From Auanema rhodensis (taxonomy: Eukaryota > Nematoda > Chromadorea > Rhabditida > Rhabditidae): DNA of 64,000 nucleotides. Below the pieces are notes generated by a model. That model was given only the letters and a program-made list of their open reading frames with translations, was not told the DNA's origin and made no database searches. This document shows positions 1 to 11,821 of the stretch, piece by piece. Location of the stretch: the NCBI GenBank assembly GCA_964057225.1, contig OZ059896.1:3720001-3784000 (forward strand), read 5' to 3'. Position 1 is the first letter of the stretch. Each line of letters opens with the position of its first letter. Made by a program: the position numbers and the translations under genes.

Positions 1-1572
1 GGTTACCATGCACCAATATCAATAAAAATTTGTTTTTAGACTAATTTGGACATGGGGAATCTAATTTTGAAAACCGCATCTCTTTATCTTTCACGTGAAG
101 CGAGTTACATACCAAGTGCACATCACGTGTACATTTAATTAGCATAAATTAAAGTTCACGTAAATTTCAAAGTCATGGTTACCATGCACCAATATCAATA
201 AAAATTTGTTTTTAGACTAATTTGGACATGGGGAATCTAATTTTGAAAACCGCATCTCTTTATCTTTCAAGTGAAGCGAGTTACATACCAAGTGCACATC
301 ACGTGTACATTTAATTAGCATAAATTAAAGTTCACGTAAATTTCAAAGTCATGGTTACCATGCACCAATATCAATAAAAATTTGTTTTTAGACTAATATG
401 GACACGGGGAATCTAATTTTGAAAATCGCATCTCTTTATCTTTCACGTGAAGCGAGTTACATACCAAGTGCACATCACGTGTACATTTAATTAGCATAAA
501 TTAAAGTTCACGTAAATTTCAAAGTCATGGTTACCATGAACCAAAATCAATAAAAATTTGTTTTTAGACTAATATGGACATGGGGAATCTAATTTCGAAA
601 ACCGCATCTCTTTATCTTTCACGTGAAGCGAGTTACATACCAAGTGCACATCACGTGTACATTTAATTAGCATAAATTAAAGTTCACGTAAATTTCAAAG
701 TCATGGTTACCATGAACCAATATCAATAAAAATTTGTTTTTAGACTAATTTGGACATGGGGAATCTAATTTTGAAAACCGCATCTCTTTATCTTTCAAGT
801 GAAGCGAGTTACATACCAAGTGCACATCACGTGTACATTTAATTAGCATAAATTAAAGTTCACGTAAATTTCAAAGTCATGGTTACCATGAACCAATATC
901 AATAAAAATTTGTTTTTAAACTAATATGGACATGGGGAATCTAATTTTGAAAACCGCATCTCTTTATCTTTCACGTGAAGCGAGTTACATACCAAGTGCA
1001 CATCACGTGTACATTTAATTAGCATAAATTAAAGTTCACGTAAATTTCAAAGTCATGGTTACCATGCACCAATATCAATAAAAATTTGTTTTTAGACTAA
1101 TTTGGACATGGGGAATCTAATTTTGAAAACCGCATCTCTTTATCTTTCAAGTGAAGCGAGTTACATACCAAGTGCACATCACGTGTACATTTAATTAGCA
1201 TAAATTAAAGTTCACGTAAATTTCAAAGTCATGGTTACCATGCACCAATATCAATAAAAATTTGTTTTTAGACTAATATGGACATGGGGAATCTAATTTC
1301 GAAAATCGCATCTCTTTATCTTTCACGTGAAGCGAGTTACATACCAAGTGCACATCACGTGTACATTTAATTAGCATAAATTAAAGTTCACGTAAATTTC
1401 AAAGTCATGGTTACCATGAACCAATATCAATAAAAATTTGTTTTTAAACTAATATGGACATCGGGAATCTAATTTTGGAAACCGCATTTCTTTATCTCTC
1501 ACGTGAAGCGAGTTACATACCAAGTGCACATCACGTGTACACTTAATTAGCATAAATTAAAGTTCACGTAAA

Positions 1573-2628
1573 TTTCAAAGTCATGGTTACCATGCACCAA
1601 TATCAATACAAATTTGTTTTTAGACTAATTTGGACATGGGGAATCTAATTTTGAAAACCGCATCTCTTTATCTTTCAAGTGAAGCGAGTTACATACCAAG
1701 TGCACATCAGGTGTACATTTAATTAGCATAAATTAAAGTTCACGTAAATTTCAAAGTCATGGTTACCATGAACCAATATCAATAAAAATTTGTTTTTAAA
1801 CTAATATGGACATGGGGAATCTAATTTTGAAAACCGCATCTCTTTATCTTTCACGTGAAGCGAGTTACATACCTAGTGCACATCACGTGTACATTTAATT
1901 AGCATAAATTAAAGTTCACGTAAATTTCAAAGTCATGGTTACCATGAACCAATATCAATAAAAATTTGTTTTTAAACTAATATGGACATGGGGAATCTAA
2001 TTTTGAAAACCGCATCTCTTTATCTTTCACGTGAAGCGAGTTACATACCAAGTGCACATCACGTGTACATTTAATTAGCATAAATTAAAGTTCACGTAAA
2101 TTTCAAAGTCATGGTTACCATGCACCAATATCAATACAAATTTGTTTTTAGACTAATTTGGACATGGGGAATCTAATTTTGAAAACCGCATCTCTTTATC
2201 TTTCAAGTGAAGCGAGTTACATACCAAGTGCACATCAGGTGTACATTTAATTAGCATAAATTAAAGTTCACGTAAATTTCAAAGTCATGGTTACCATGAA
2301 CCAATATCAATAAAAATTTGTTTTTAAACTAATATGGACATGGGGAATCTAATTTTGAAAACCGCATCTCTTTATCTTTCACGTGAAGCGAGTTACATAC
2401 CTAGTGCACATCACGTGTACATTTAATTAGCATAAATTAAAGTTCACGTAAATTTCAAAGTCATGGTTACCATGAACCAATATCAATAAAAATTTGTTTT
2501 TAAACTAATATGGACATCGGGAATCTAATTTTGGAAACCGCATTTCTTTATCTCTCACGTGAAGCGAGTTACATACCAAGTGCACATCACGTGTACACTT
2601 AATTAGCATAAATTAAAGTTCACGTAAA
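1573..2628. repeat. 3-monomer (528-bp) tandem block
   Basis: The private variant ATCAATACAAATTTG occurs near 1604 and again near 2132, with CACATCAGGTG following in both. Equivalent monomers lie 528 bp apart. Copy 2 of the large duplication has only one such unit (near 15762), so the expansion happened in one copy only. Confidence 0.75.
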
Positions 2629-4041
2629 TTTCAAAGTCATGGTTACCATGAACCAATATCAATAAAAATTTGTTTTTAGACTAATATGGACATGGGGAAT
2701 CTAATTTTGAAAACCGCATCTCTTCATCTTTCACGTGAAGCGAGTTACATACCAAGTGCACATCACGTGTACATTTAATTAGCATAAATTAAAGTTCACG
2801 TAAATTTCAAAGTCATGGTTACCATGAACCAATATCAATAAAAATTTGTTGTTAGACTAATATGGACATGGGGAATCTAATTTTGAAAACCGCATCTCTT
2901 TATCTTTCACGTGAAGCGAGTTACATACCAAGTGCACATCACGTGTACATTTAATCAGCATAAATTAAAGTTCACGTAAATTTCAAAGTCATGGTTACCA
3001 TGAACCAATATCAATAAAAATTTGTTTTTAAACTAATATGGACATGGGGAATCTAATTTTGAAAACCGCATCTCTTTATCTTTCACGTGAAGCGAGTTAC
3101 ATACCTAGTGCACATCACGTGTACATTTAATTAGCATAAATTAAAGTTCACGTAAATTTCAAAGTCATGGTTACCATGAACCAATATCAATAAAAATTTG
3201 TTTTTAGACTAATATGGACATCGGGAATCTAATTTTGGAAACCGCATTTCTTTATCTCTCACGTGAAGCGAGTTACATACCAAGTGCACATCACGTGTAC
3301 ATTTAATTAGCATAAATTAAAGTTCACGTAAATTTCAAAGTCATGGTTACCATGAACCAATATCAATAAAAATTTGTTTTTAAACTAATATGGACATGGG
3401 GAATCTAATTTTGAAAACCGCATCTCTTTATCTTTCACGTGAAGCGAGTTACATACCAAGTGCACATCACGTGTACACTTAATTAGCATAAATTAAAGTT
3501 CACGTAAATTTCAAAGTCATGGTTACCATGAACCAATATCAATAAAAATTTGTTTTTAGACTAATATGGACATGGGGAATCTAATTTTGAAAACCGCATC
3601 TCTTCATCTTTCACGTGAAGCGAGTTACATACCAAGTGCACATCACGTGTACATTTAATTAGCATAAATTAAAGTTCACGTAAATTTCAAAGTCATGGTT
3701 ACCATGAACCAATATCAATAAAAATTTGTTGTTAGACTAATATGGACATGGGGAATCTAATTTTGAAAACCGCATCTCTTTATCTTTCACGTGAAGCGAG
3801 TTACATACCAAGTGCACATCACGTGTACATTTAATCAGCATAAATTAAAGTTCACGTAAATTTCAAAGTCATGGTTACCATTAACAAATATCAATAAAAA
3901 TTTGTTTTTAGACTAATATGGACATGGGGAATCTAATTTCGGAAACCGCATCTATTTACCTTTCACGTGAAGCGAGTTACATACCAAGTGCACATCACGT
4001 GTACATTTAATTAGCATAAATTAAAGTTCACGTAAATTTCA

Positions 4042-5097
4042 AAGTCATGGTTACAATGCACCAATATCAATAAAAATTTGTTTTTAGACTAATATGGACA
4101 TGGGGAATCTAATTTTGAAAACCGCATTTCTTTATCTCTCACGTGAAGCGAGTTACATACCAAGTGCACATCACGTGTACATTTAATTAGCATAAATTAA
4201 AGTTCACGTAAATTTCAAAGTCATGGTTACCATGAACCAATAACAATAAAAATTTGTTTTTAGACTAATATGGACATGGGGAATCTAATTTTGAAAACCG
4301 CATCTCTTTATCTTTCACGTGAAGCGAGTTACATACCAAGTGCACATCACGTGTACATTTAATTAGCATAAATTAAAGTTCACGTAAATTTCAAAGTCAT
4401 GGTTACCATTAACCAATATCAATAAAAATTTGTTTTTAGACTAATATGGACATGAGGAATCTAATTTTGAAAACCGCATCTCTTCATCTTTCACGTGAAG
4501 CGAGTTACATACCAAGTGCACATCACGTGTACATTTAATTAGCATAAATTAAAGTTCACGTAAATTTCAAAGTCATGGTTACAATGCACCAATATCAATA
4601 AAAATTTGTTTTTAGACTAATATGGACATGGGGAATCTAATTTTGAAAACCGCATTTCTTTATCTCTCACGTGAAGCGAGTTACATACCAAGTGCACATC
4701 ACGTGTACATTTAATTAGCATAAATTAAAGTTCACGTAAATTTCAAAGTCATGGTTACCATGAACCAATAACAATAAAAATTTGTTTTTAGACTAATATG
4801 GACATGGGGAATCTAATTTTGAAAACCGCATCTCTTTATCTTTCACGTGAAGCGAGTTACATACCAAGTGCACATCACGTGTACATTTAATTAGCATAAA
4901 TTAAAGTTCACGTAAATTTCAAAGTCATGGTTACCATTAACCAATATCAATAAAAATTTGTTTTTAGACTAATATGGACATGAGGAATCTAATTTTGAAA
5001 ACCGCATCTCTTCATCTTTCACGTGAAGCGAGTTACATACCAAGTGCACATCACGTGTACATTTAATTAGCATAAATTAAAGTTCACGTAAATTTCA
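4042..5097. repeat. 3-monomer (528-bp) tandem block
   Basis: Monomers starting GGTTACAATG occur near 4051 and 4579, each followed by one with AATAACAATAAA and one with CATTAACC plus gacatgagga. The pair is also present at +13,630. Confidence 0.75.
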
Positions 5098-5280
5098 AAG
5101 TCATGGTTACCATGAACCTATATCAATAAAAATTTGTTTTTAGACTAATATGGACATGGGGAATCTAATTTTGAAAACCGCATCTCTTTATCTCTCACGT
5201 GAAGCGAGTTACATACCAAGTGCACATCACGTGTACATTTAATTAGCATAAATTAAAGTTCACGTAAATTTCAAACTCAT

Positions 5281-5321
5281 GGTTACCATGAACCAATATC
5301 AATCGTAAATTTCAAAGTCAT
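5281..5321. repeat. Truncated 41-bp satellite monomer (copy 1)
   Basis: The monomer keeps positions 1-23 and 159-176 and lacks the 135 bp between. The junction reads ATCAAT/CGTAAAT, with no obvious microhomology. The monomer just before it carries a private change (AAACTCAT instead of AAAGTCAT). The deletion removes both CACGTG sites and shifts monomer phase locally by 41 bp. Confidence 0.95.
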
Positions 5322-5331
5322 GGTTACCATG
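5319..5331. repeat. Junction dyad CATGGT-T-ACCATG (exemplar)
   Basis: Perfect 6-bp arms around a single T, spanning the end of one monomer (positions 174-176) and the start of the next (1-10). It is present at almost every monomer junction, with rare ACCATT, ACAATG or ACCAAG exceptions. Confidence 0.6.
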
Positions 5332-5343
5332 AACCAATATCAA

Positions 5344-5359
5344 TAAAAATTTGTTTTTA
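5344..5359. repeat. A-tract/T-tract hairpin TAAAAA-TTTG-TTTTTA (exemplar)
   Basis: Perfect 6-bp arms with a 4-bp spacer at monomer positions 23-38. Its left edge overlaps an AATAAA hexamer (positions 21-26) present in nearly every monomer. The TTTGTGAAC variant on the right of the window destroys the right arm. Confidence 0.55.
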
Positions 5360-5412
5360 GACTAATTTGGACATGGGGAATCTAATTTCGAAAACCGCAT
5401 CTATTTATCTTT

Positions 5413-5418
5413 CACGTG
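5413..5418. promoter_or_regulatory. CACGTG palindrome 1 (exemplar monomer 5322)
   Basis: Monomer positions 92-97, within TTCACGTGAAG. CACGTG is the canonical E-box/G-box core bound by bHLH and bHLH-ZIP factors. It is present in most monomers but changed to CAAGTG in many left-side ones (for example 263-273 and 12666) and to CAGGTG at about 50195 and 52131. Binding is inferred. Confidence 0.4.
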
Positions 5419-5444
5419 AAGCGAGTTACATACCAAGTGCACAT

Positions 5445-5450
5445 CACGTG
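5445..5450. promoter_or_regulatory. CACGTG palindrome 2 (exemplar monomer 5322)
   Basis: Monomer positions 124-129, starting 32 bp after palindrome 1 and just after GTGCAC. The only change noticed is CAGGTG in three related monomers (near 1708, 2237 and 15867), so this site looks better conserved than palindrome 1. Confidence 0.4.
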
Positions 5451-5454
5451 TACA

Positions 5455-5474
5455 TTTAATTAGCATAAATTAAA
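5455..5474. repeat. Dyad TTTAATT/AATTAAA (exemplar monomer)
   Basis: Inverted repeat with perfect 7-bp arms and a 6-bp AGCATA spacer at monomer positions 134-153. The LINE insertion elsewhere in the array lies inside the right arm of this dyad. The ACAATTAATT and GCATTAATT variants alter its left arm and spacer respectively. Confidence 0.6.
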
Positions 5475-5477
5475 GTT

Positions 5478-5483
5478 CACGTA
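5478..5483. promoter_or_regulatory. CACGTA half-palindrome (exemplar monomer 5322)
   Basis: Monomer positions 157-162 (TTCACGTAAATTT), 33 bp after the start of palindrome 2. It is altered to TTAACGTAA in the GCAAAAATT-marked monomers (for example 8292 and 21922). Confidence 0.3.
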
Positions 5484-8400
5484 AATTTCAAAGTCATGGT
5501 TACCATGAACCAATATCAATAAAAATTTGTTTTTAGACTAATTTGGACATAGGGAATCTAATTTTGAAAACCGCATCTATTTATCTTTCACGTGAAGCGA
5601 GTTACATACCAAGTGCACATCACGTGTACATTTAATTAGCATAAATTAAAGTTCACGTAAATTTCAAAGTCATGGTTACCATGAACCAATATCAATAAAA
5701 ATTTGTTTTTAGACTAATATGGACATGGGGAATCTAATTTTGGAAACCGCATCTCTTTATCTTTCACGTGAAGCGAGTTACATACCAAGTGCACATCACG
5801 TGTACATTTAATTAGCATAAATTAAAGTTCACGTAAATTTCAAAGTCATGGTTACCATGAACCAATATCAATAAAAATTTGTTTTTAGACTAATATGGAC
5901 ATGGGGAATCTAATTTCGAAAACCGCATCTATTCATCTTTCACGTGAAGCGAGTTACATACCAAGTGCACATCACGTGTACATTTAATTAGCATAAATTA
6001 AAGTTCACGTAAATTTCAAAGTCATGGTTACCATGAACCAATATCAATAAAAATTTGTTTTTAGACTAATATGGACATGGGGAATCTAATTTTGAAAACC
6101 GCATCTCTTTATCTTTCACGTGAAGCGAGTTACATACCAAGTGCACATCACGTGTACATTTAATTAGCATAAATTAAAGTTCACGTAAATTTCAAAGTCA
6201 TGGTTACCATGAACCAATATCAATAAAAATTTGTTTTTAGACTAATATGGACATGAGGAATCTAATTTTGAAAACCGCATCTCTTTATCTTTCACGTGAA
6301 GCGAGTTACATACCAAGTGCACATCACGTGTACATTTAATTAGCATAAATTAAAGTTCACGTAAATTTCAAAGTCATGGTTACCATGAACCAATATCAAT
6401 AAAAATTTGTTTTTAGACTAATATGGACATGGGGAATCTAATTTTGAAAACCGCATCTCTTTATCTTTCACGTGAAGCGAGTTACATACCAAGTGCACAT
6501 CACGTGTACATTTAATTAGCATAAATTAAAGTTCACGTAAATTTCAAAGTCATGGTTACCATGAACCAATATCAATAAAAATTTGTTTTTAGACTAATAT
6601 GGACATGGGGAATCTAATTTTGAAAACCGCATCTCTTTATCTTTCACGTGAAGCGAGTTACATACCAAGTGCACATCACGTGTACATTTAATTAGCATAA
6701 ATTAAAGTTCACGTAAATTTCAAAGTCATGGTTACCATGAACCAATATCAATAAAAATTTGTTGTTAGACTAATATGGACATGGGGAATCTAATTTTGAA
6801 AACCACATCTCTTTATCTTTCACGTGAAGCGAGTTACATACCAAGTGCACATCACGTGTACATTTAATTAGCATAAATTAAAGTTCACGTAAATTTCAAA
6901 GTCATGGTTACCATGAACCAATATCAATAAAAATTTGTTTTTAGACTAATATGGACATGGGGAATCTAATTTTGAAAACCGCATCTCTTTATCTTTCACG
7001 TGAAGCGAGTTACATACCAAGTGCACATCACGTGTACATTTAATTAGCATAAATTAAAGTTCACGTAAATTTCAAAGTCATGGTTACCATGAACCAATAT
7101 CAATAAAAATTTGGTTTTAGACTAATATGGACATGGGGAATCTAATTTTGAAAACCGCATCTCTTTATCTTACACGTGAAGCGAGTTACATACCAAGTGC
7201 ACATCACGTGTACATTTAATTAGCATAAATTAAAGTTCACGTAAATTTCAAAGTCATGGTTACCATGAACCAATATCAATAAAAATTTGTTTTTAGACTA
7301 ATATGGACATGAGGAATCTAATTTTGAAAACCGCATCTCTTCATCTTTCACGTGAAGCGAGTTACATACCAAGTGCACATCACGTGTACATTTAATTAGC
7401 ATAAATTAAAGTTCACGTAAATTTCAAAGTCATGGTTACCATGAACCAATATCAATAAAAATTTGTTTTTAGACTAATATGGACATGGGTAATCTAATTT
7501 TGAAAACCGCATCTCTTTATCTTTCACGTGAAGCGAGTTACATACCAAGTGCACATCACGTGTACATTTAATTAGCATAAATTAAAGTTCACGTAAATTT
7601 CAAAGTCATGGTTACCATGAACCAATATCAATAAAAATTTGTTGTTAGACTAATATGGACATGGGGAATCTAATTGTGAAAACCGCATCTCTTTATCTTT
7701 CACGTGAAGCGAGTTACATACCAAGTGCACATCACGTGTACATTTAATTAGCATAAATTAAAGTTCACGTAAATTTCAAAGTCATGGTTACCATGAACCA
7801 ATATCAATAAAAATTTGTTTTTAGACTAATATGGACATGGGGAATCTAATTTTGAAAACCGCATCTCTTTATCTTTCACGTGAAACGAGTTACATACCAA
7901 GTGCCCATCACGTGTACATTAAATTAGCATAAATTAAAGTTCACGTAAATTTCAAAGTCATGGTTACCATGAACCAATATCAATAAAAATTTGTTTTTAG
8001 ACTAATTTGGACATGGGGAATCTAATTTTGAAAACCGCATCTATTTATCTTTCACGTGAAGCGAGTTACATACCAAGTGCACATCACGTGTACATTTAAT
8101 TAGCATAAATTAAAGTTCACGTAAATTTCAAAGTCATGGTTACCATGAACCAATATCAATAAAAATTTGTTTTTAGACTAATATGGACATGGGGAATCTA
8201 ATTTTGAAAACCGCATCTCTTCATCTTTCACGTGAAGCGAGTTACATACCAAGTGCACATCACGTGTACATTTAATTAGCAAAAATTAAAGTTAACGTAA
8301 ATTTCAAAGTCATGGTTACCATGAACCAATATCAATAAAAATTTGTTTTTAGACTAATATGGACATGGGGAATCTAATTTTGAAAACCGCATCTCTTCAT

Positions 8401-9047
8401 CTTTCACGTGAAGCGAGTTACATACCAAGTGCACATCACGTGTACATTTAATTAGCATAAATTAAAGTTCACGTAAATTTCAAAGTCATGGTTACCATGA
8501 ACCAATATCAATAAAAATTTGTTTTTAGACTAATATGGACATGGGTAATCTAATTTTGAAAACCGCATCTCTTTATCTTTCACGTGAAGCGAGTTACATA
8601 CCAAGTGCACATCACGTGTACATTTAATTAGCATAAATTAAAGTTCACGTAAATTTCAAAGTCATGGTTACCATGAACCAATATCAATAAAAATTTGTTT
8701 TTAGACTAATTTGGACATGGGGAATCTAATTTTGAAAACCGCATCTATTTATCTTTCACGTGAAGCGAGTTACATACCAAGTGCACATCACGTGTACATT
8801 TAATTAGCATAAATTAAAGTTCACGTAAATTTCAAAGTCATGGTTACCATGAACCAATATCAATAAAAATTTGTTTTTAGACTAATATGGACATGGGGAA
8901 TCTAATTTTGAAAACCGCATCTCTTCATCTTTCACGTGAAGCGAGTTACATACCAAGTGCACATCACGTGTACATTTAATTAGCAAAAATTAAAGTTAAC
9001 GTAAATTTCAAAGTCATGGTTACCATGAACCAATATCAATAAAAATT

Positions 9048-11280
9048 GGTTTTTAGACTAATATGGACATGGGGAATCTAATTTTGAAAACCGCATCTCT
9101 TTATCTTTCACGTGAAGCGAGTTACATACCAAGTGCACATCACGTGTACATTTAATTAGCATAAATTAAAGTTCACGTAAATTTCAAAGTCATGGTTACC
9201 ATGCACCAATATTAATAAAAATTTGTTTTTAGATTAATATGGACATGGGGAATCTAATTTTGAAAACCGCATCTCTTTATCTTTCACGTGAAGCGAGTTA
9301 CATACCAAGTGCACATCACGTGTACATTTAATTAGCATAAATTAAAGTTCACGTAAATTTCAAAGTCATGGTTACCATGAACCAATATCAATAAAAATTT
9401 GTTTTTAGACTAATATGGACATGGGGAATCTAATTTTGAAAATCGCATCTCTTTATCTTTCACGTGAAGCGAGTTACATATAAAGTGCACATCACGTGTA
9501 CATTTAATTAGCATAAATTAAAGTTCACGTAAATTTCAAAGTCATGGTTACCATGCACCAATATTAATAAAAATTTGTTTTTAGATTAATATGGACATGG
9601 GGAATCTAATTTTGAAAACCGCATCTCTTTATCTTTCACGTGAAGCGAGTTACATACCAAGTGCACATCACGTGTACATTTAATTAGCATAAATTAAAGT
9701 TCACGTAAATTTCAAAGTCATGGTTACCATGCACCAATATCAATAAAAATTCGTTTTTAGACTAATTTGGACATGGGGAATCTAATTTTGAAAACCGCAT
9801 CTCTTTATCTTTCACGTGAAGCGAGTTACATACCGAGTGCACATCACGTGTACATTTAATTAGCATAAATTAAAGTTCACGTAAATTTCAAAGTCATGGT
9901 TACCATGAACCAATATCAATAAAAATTTGTTTTTAGACTAATATGGACATGGGGAATCTAATTTTGGAAACCGCATCTCTTTATTTTTCACGTGAAGCGA
10001 GTTACATACCAAGTGCACATCACGTGTACATTTAAATAGCATAAATTAAAGTTCACGTAAATTTCAAAGTCATGGTTACCATGCACCAATATCAATAAAA
10101 ATTTGTTTTTAGACTAATATGGACATGGGGAATCTAATTTTGAAAATTGCATCTCTTTATCTTTCACGTGAAGCGAGTTACATACCAAGTGCACATCACG
10201 TGTACATTTAATTAGCATAAATTAAAGTTCACGTAAATTTCAAAGTCATGGTTACCATGAACCAATATCAATAAAAATTTGTTTTTAGACTAATATGGAC
10301 ATGGGGAATCTAATTTTGAAAATCGCATCTCTTTATCTTTCACGTGAAGGGAGTTACATATAAAGTGCACATCACGTGTACATTTAATTAGCATAAATTA
10401 AAGTTCACGTAAATTTCAAAGTCATGGTTACCATGCACCAATATTAATAAAAATATGTTTTTAGATTAATATGGACATGGGGAATCTAATTTTGAAAACC
10501 GCATCTCTTTATCTTTCACGTGAAGCGAGTTACATACCAAGTGCACATCACGTGTACACTTAATTAGCATAAATTAAAGTTCACGTAAATTTCAAAGTCA
10601 TGGTTACCATGCACCAATATCAATAAAAATTGGTTTTTAGACTAATATGGACATGGGGAATCTAATTTTGAAAACCGCATCTCTTTATCTTTCACGTGAA
10701 GCGAGTTAAATATCAAGTGCACATCACGTGTACATTTAATTAGCATAAATTAAAGTTCACGTAAATTTCAAAGTCATGGTTACCATGCACCAATATCAAT
10801 AAAAATTTGTTTTTAGACTAATTTGGACATGGGGAATCTAATTTTGAAAACCGCATCTCTTTATCTTTCAAGTGAAGCGAGTTACATACCAAGTGCACAT
10901 CACGTGTACATTTAATTAGCATAAATTAAAGTTCACGTAAATTTCAAAGTCATGGTTACCATGCACCAATATTAATAAAAATTTGTTTTTAGACTAATAT
11001 GGACATGGGGAATCTAATTTTGAAAACCGCATCTCTTTATCTTTCACGTGAAGCGAGTTACATATAAAGTGCACATCACGTGTACATTTAATTAGCATAA
11101 ATTAAAGTTCACGTAAATTTCAAAGTCATGGTTACCATGCACCAATATTAATAAAAATTTGTTTTTAGATTAATATGGACATGGGGAATCTAATTTTGAA
11201 AACCGCATCTCTTTATCTTTCACGTGAAGCGAGTTACATACCAAGTGCACATCACGTGTACACTTAATTAGCATAAATTA
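9048..11280. repeat. Distinct satellite variant domain beside the insert
   Basis: Monomers here carry markers absent from both copies of the large duplication: ATATTAATAAAAATTTG, AGATTAATATGG and CATATAAAGTGC. It is a separately homogenised subarray. A 4-monomer (704-bp) unit recurs: 10426 and 10602 correspond to 11130 and, across the insert, 12399. Confidence 0.7.
11274..11280. repeat. Target-site duplication, left copy
   Basis: TAAATTA (monomer positions 145-151) abuts the insert's left end. The same 7 bp recurs at its right end, and deleting the insert plus one copy restores a perfect monomer. Confidence 0.88.
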
Positions 11281-11821
11281 GTCAAGGTTTATTGTTCTTT
11301 ATCACAGGTTATAACAATAGCAGTTTTGAAAGAAGAAAGTGAATAAAAAAAGTTCCTTACAATATGAACATGATTATATAAATTGATTGACATGAAAACA
11401 TTAATTGTATAGAGATAAGAATAATTATTGAATCAATTATGTCAGTTGAAAATATATATTCTAAACAAGTAAATCTATGTGTCATAGTTGTCAACCCATC
11501 CTTGACAAACAAGGGATTTGTTCAGTTCAAAAAATATGACCTGACCTCATTTTTACTTTTACCAGGTGCGGTGGAACTTAGAAAAAAAGTGGAGCCCGTT
11601 CTGGTAATCAGAGGTAACTATCACCAGATTCGTATGGCTAATGCCTATAGAGTCCATGGTGAAGTAACATTGTAGCAAAGGGAACAAGGATGTGGTTGAA
11701 AACAGTAAATGATACATGAAGAACATAGTTTGCATAGATATTTGTAGAAGACATATTGAAATAATAATTAGAGAACAAGATACCATAAGCAGACAAAAAA
11801 CATTAATACTGAATGTGCAAG
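11281..11821 (-). other. 3' region of the LINE insert (3' UTR)
   Basis: This 541-bp AT-rich stretch lies between the RT stop codon and the element's 3' end. Two short open frames cross it (11439-11675 plus, 11559-11786 minus); they overlap on opposite strands and show no recognisable domain, so I treat them as chance. It does not resemble the satellite. It is most simply the LINE's 3' UTR, although an older nested insertion within it cannot be excluded by eye. Confidence 0.65.
11288..11293 (-). promoter_or_regulatory. AATAAA hexamer at LINE 3' end
   Basis: TTTATT on the plus strand reads AATAAA on the minus strand, ending 7 bp before the element's 3' boundary. The position fits a polyadenylation signal of the element, yet no A tail follows. 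It could also be chance in AT-rich DNA. Confidence 0.35.

Larger units (their letters stand above)
2060..9047. repeat. Large segmental duplication, copy 1 (~7 kb)
   Basis: This ~7-kb run of monomers recurs at +13,630 bp with nearly every private variant in the same order: GTTGTTAGAC near 2849 and 3729, TTACAATG near 4051 and 4580, the truncated monomer at 5281, GTGCCCATCA at 7901 and GCAAAAATT at about 8279. Only scattered single-base differences were seen (for example gacatgggga here against gacatgagga near 16677). The match ends where this copy reads AAAAATTGG near 9048. Ends are by-eye estimates. Confidence 0.85.
1..11280. repeat. 176-bp satellite array, first arm
   Basis: Direct tandem repeats of a 176-bp monomer. 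I set the monomer start at GGTTACCATG; starts fall at 1, 177, 353 and so on with no register slip up to 5281. A 41-bp truncated monomer occupies 5281-5321, and regular register resumes at 5322 for 33 more full monomers. The last monomer (11130 onward) is cut at its position 151 by the retrotransposon insert. All monomers have the same orientation and appear to differ from one another by only a few substitutions. 176 is not a multiple of three, so no reading frame persists through the array. The consensus carries 56 G/C of 176 bases. I see no gene, promoter or RNA gene in this arm. Being satellite DNA is certain; a centromeric or heterochromatic role is inferred. Confidence 0.98.

Noticed and set aside
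1-11280. CRISPR-like regular repetition
   Set aside because: The repeats are contiguous 176-bp units with no unique spacers between them and no cas genes. The insert is a eukaryotic LINE.
11439-11675. 78-codon plus-strand open frame in the LINE 3' region
   Set aside because: It is antisense to the element, shows no recognisable domain or coding bias, and overlaps another chance frame on the opposite strand.
11559-11786. 75-codon minus-strand open frame downstream of the RT stop
   Set aside because: It lies in the element's 3' region, is hydrophobic and AT-driven with no domain, and overlaps the frame at 11439-11675. Most likely chance.
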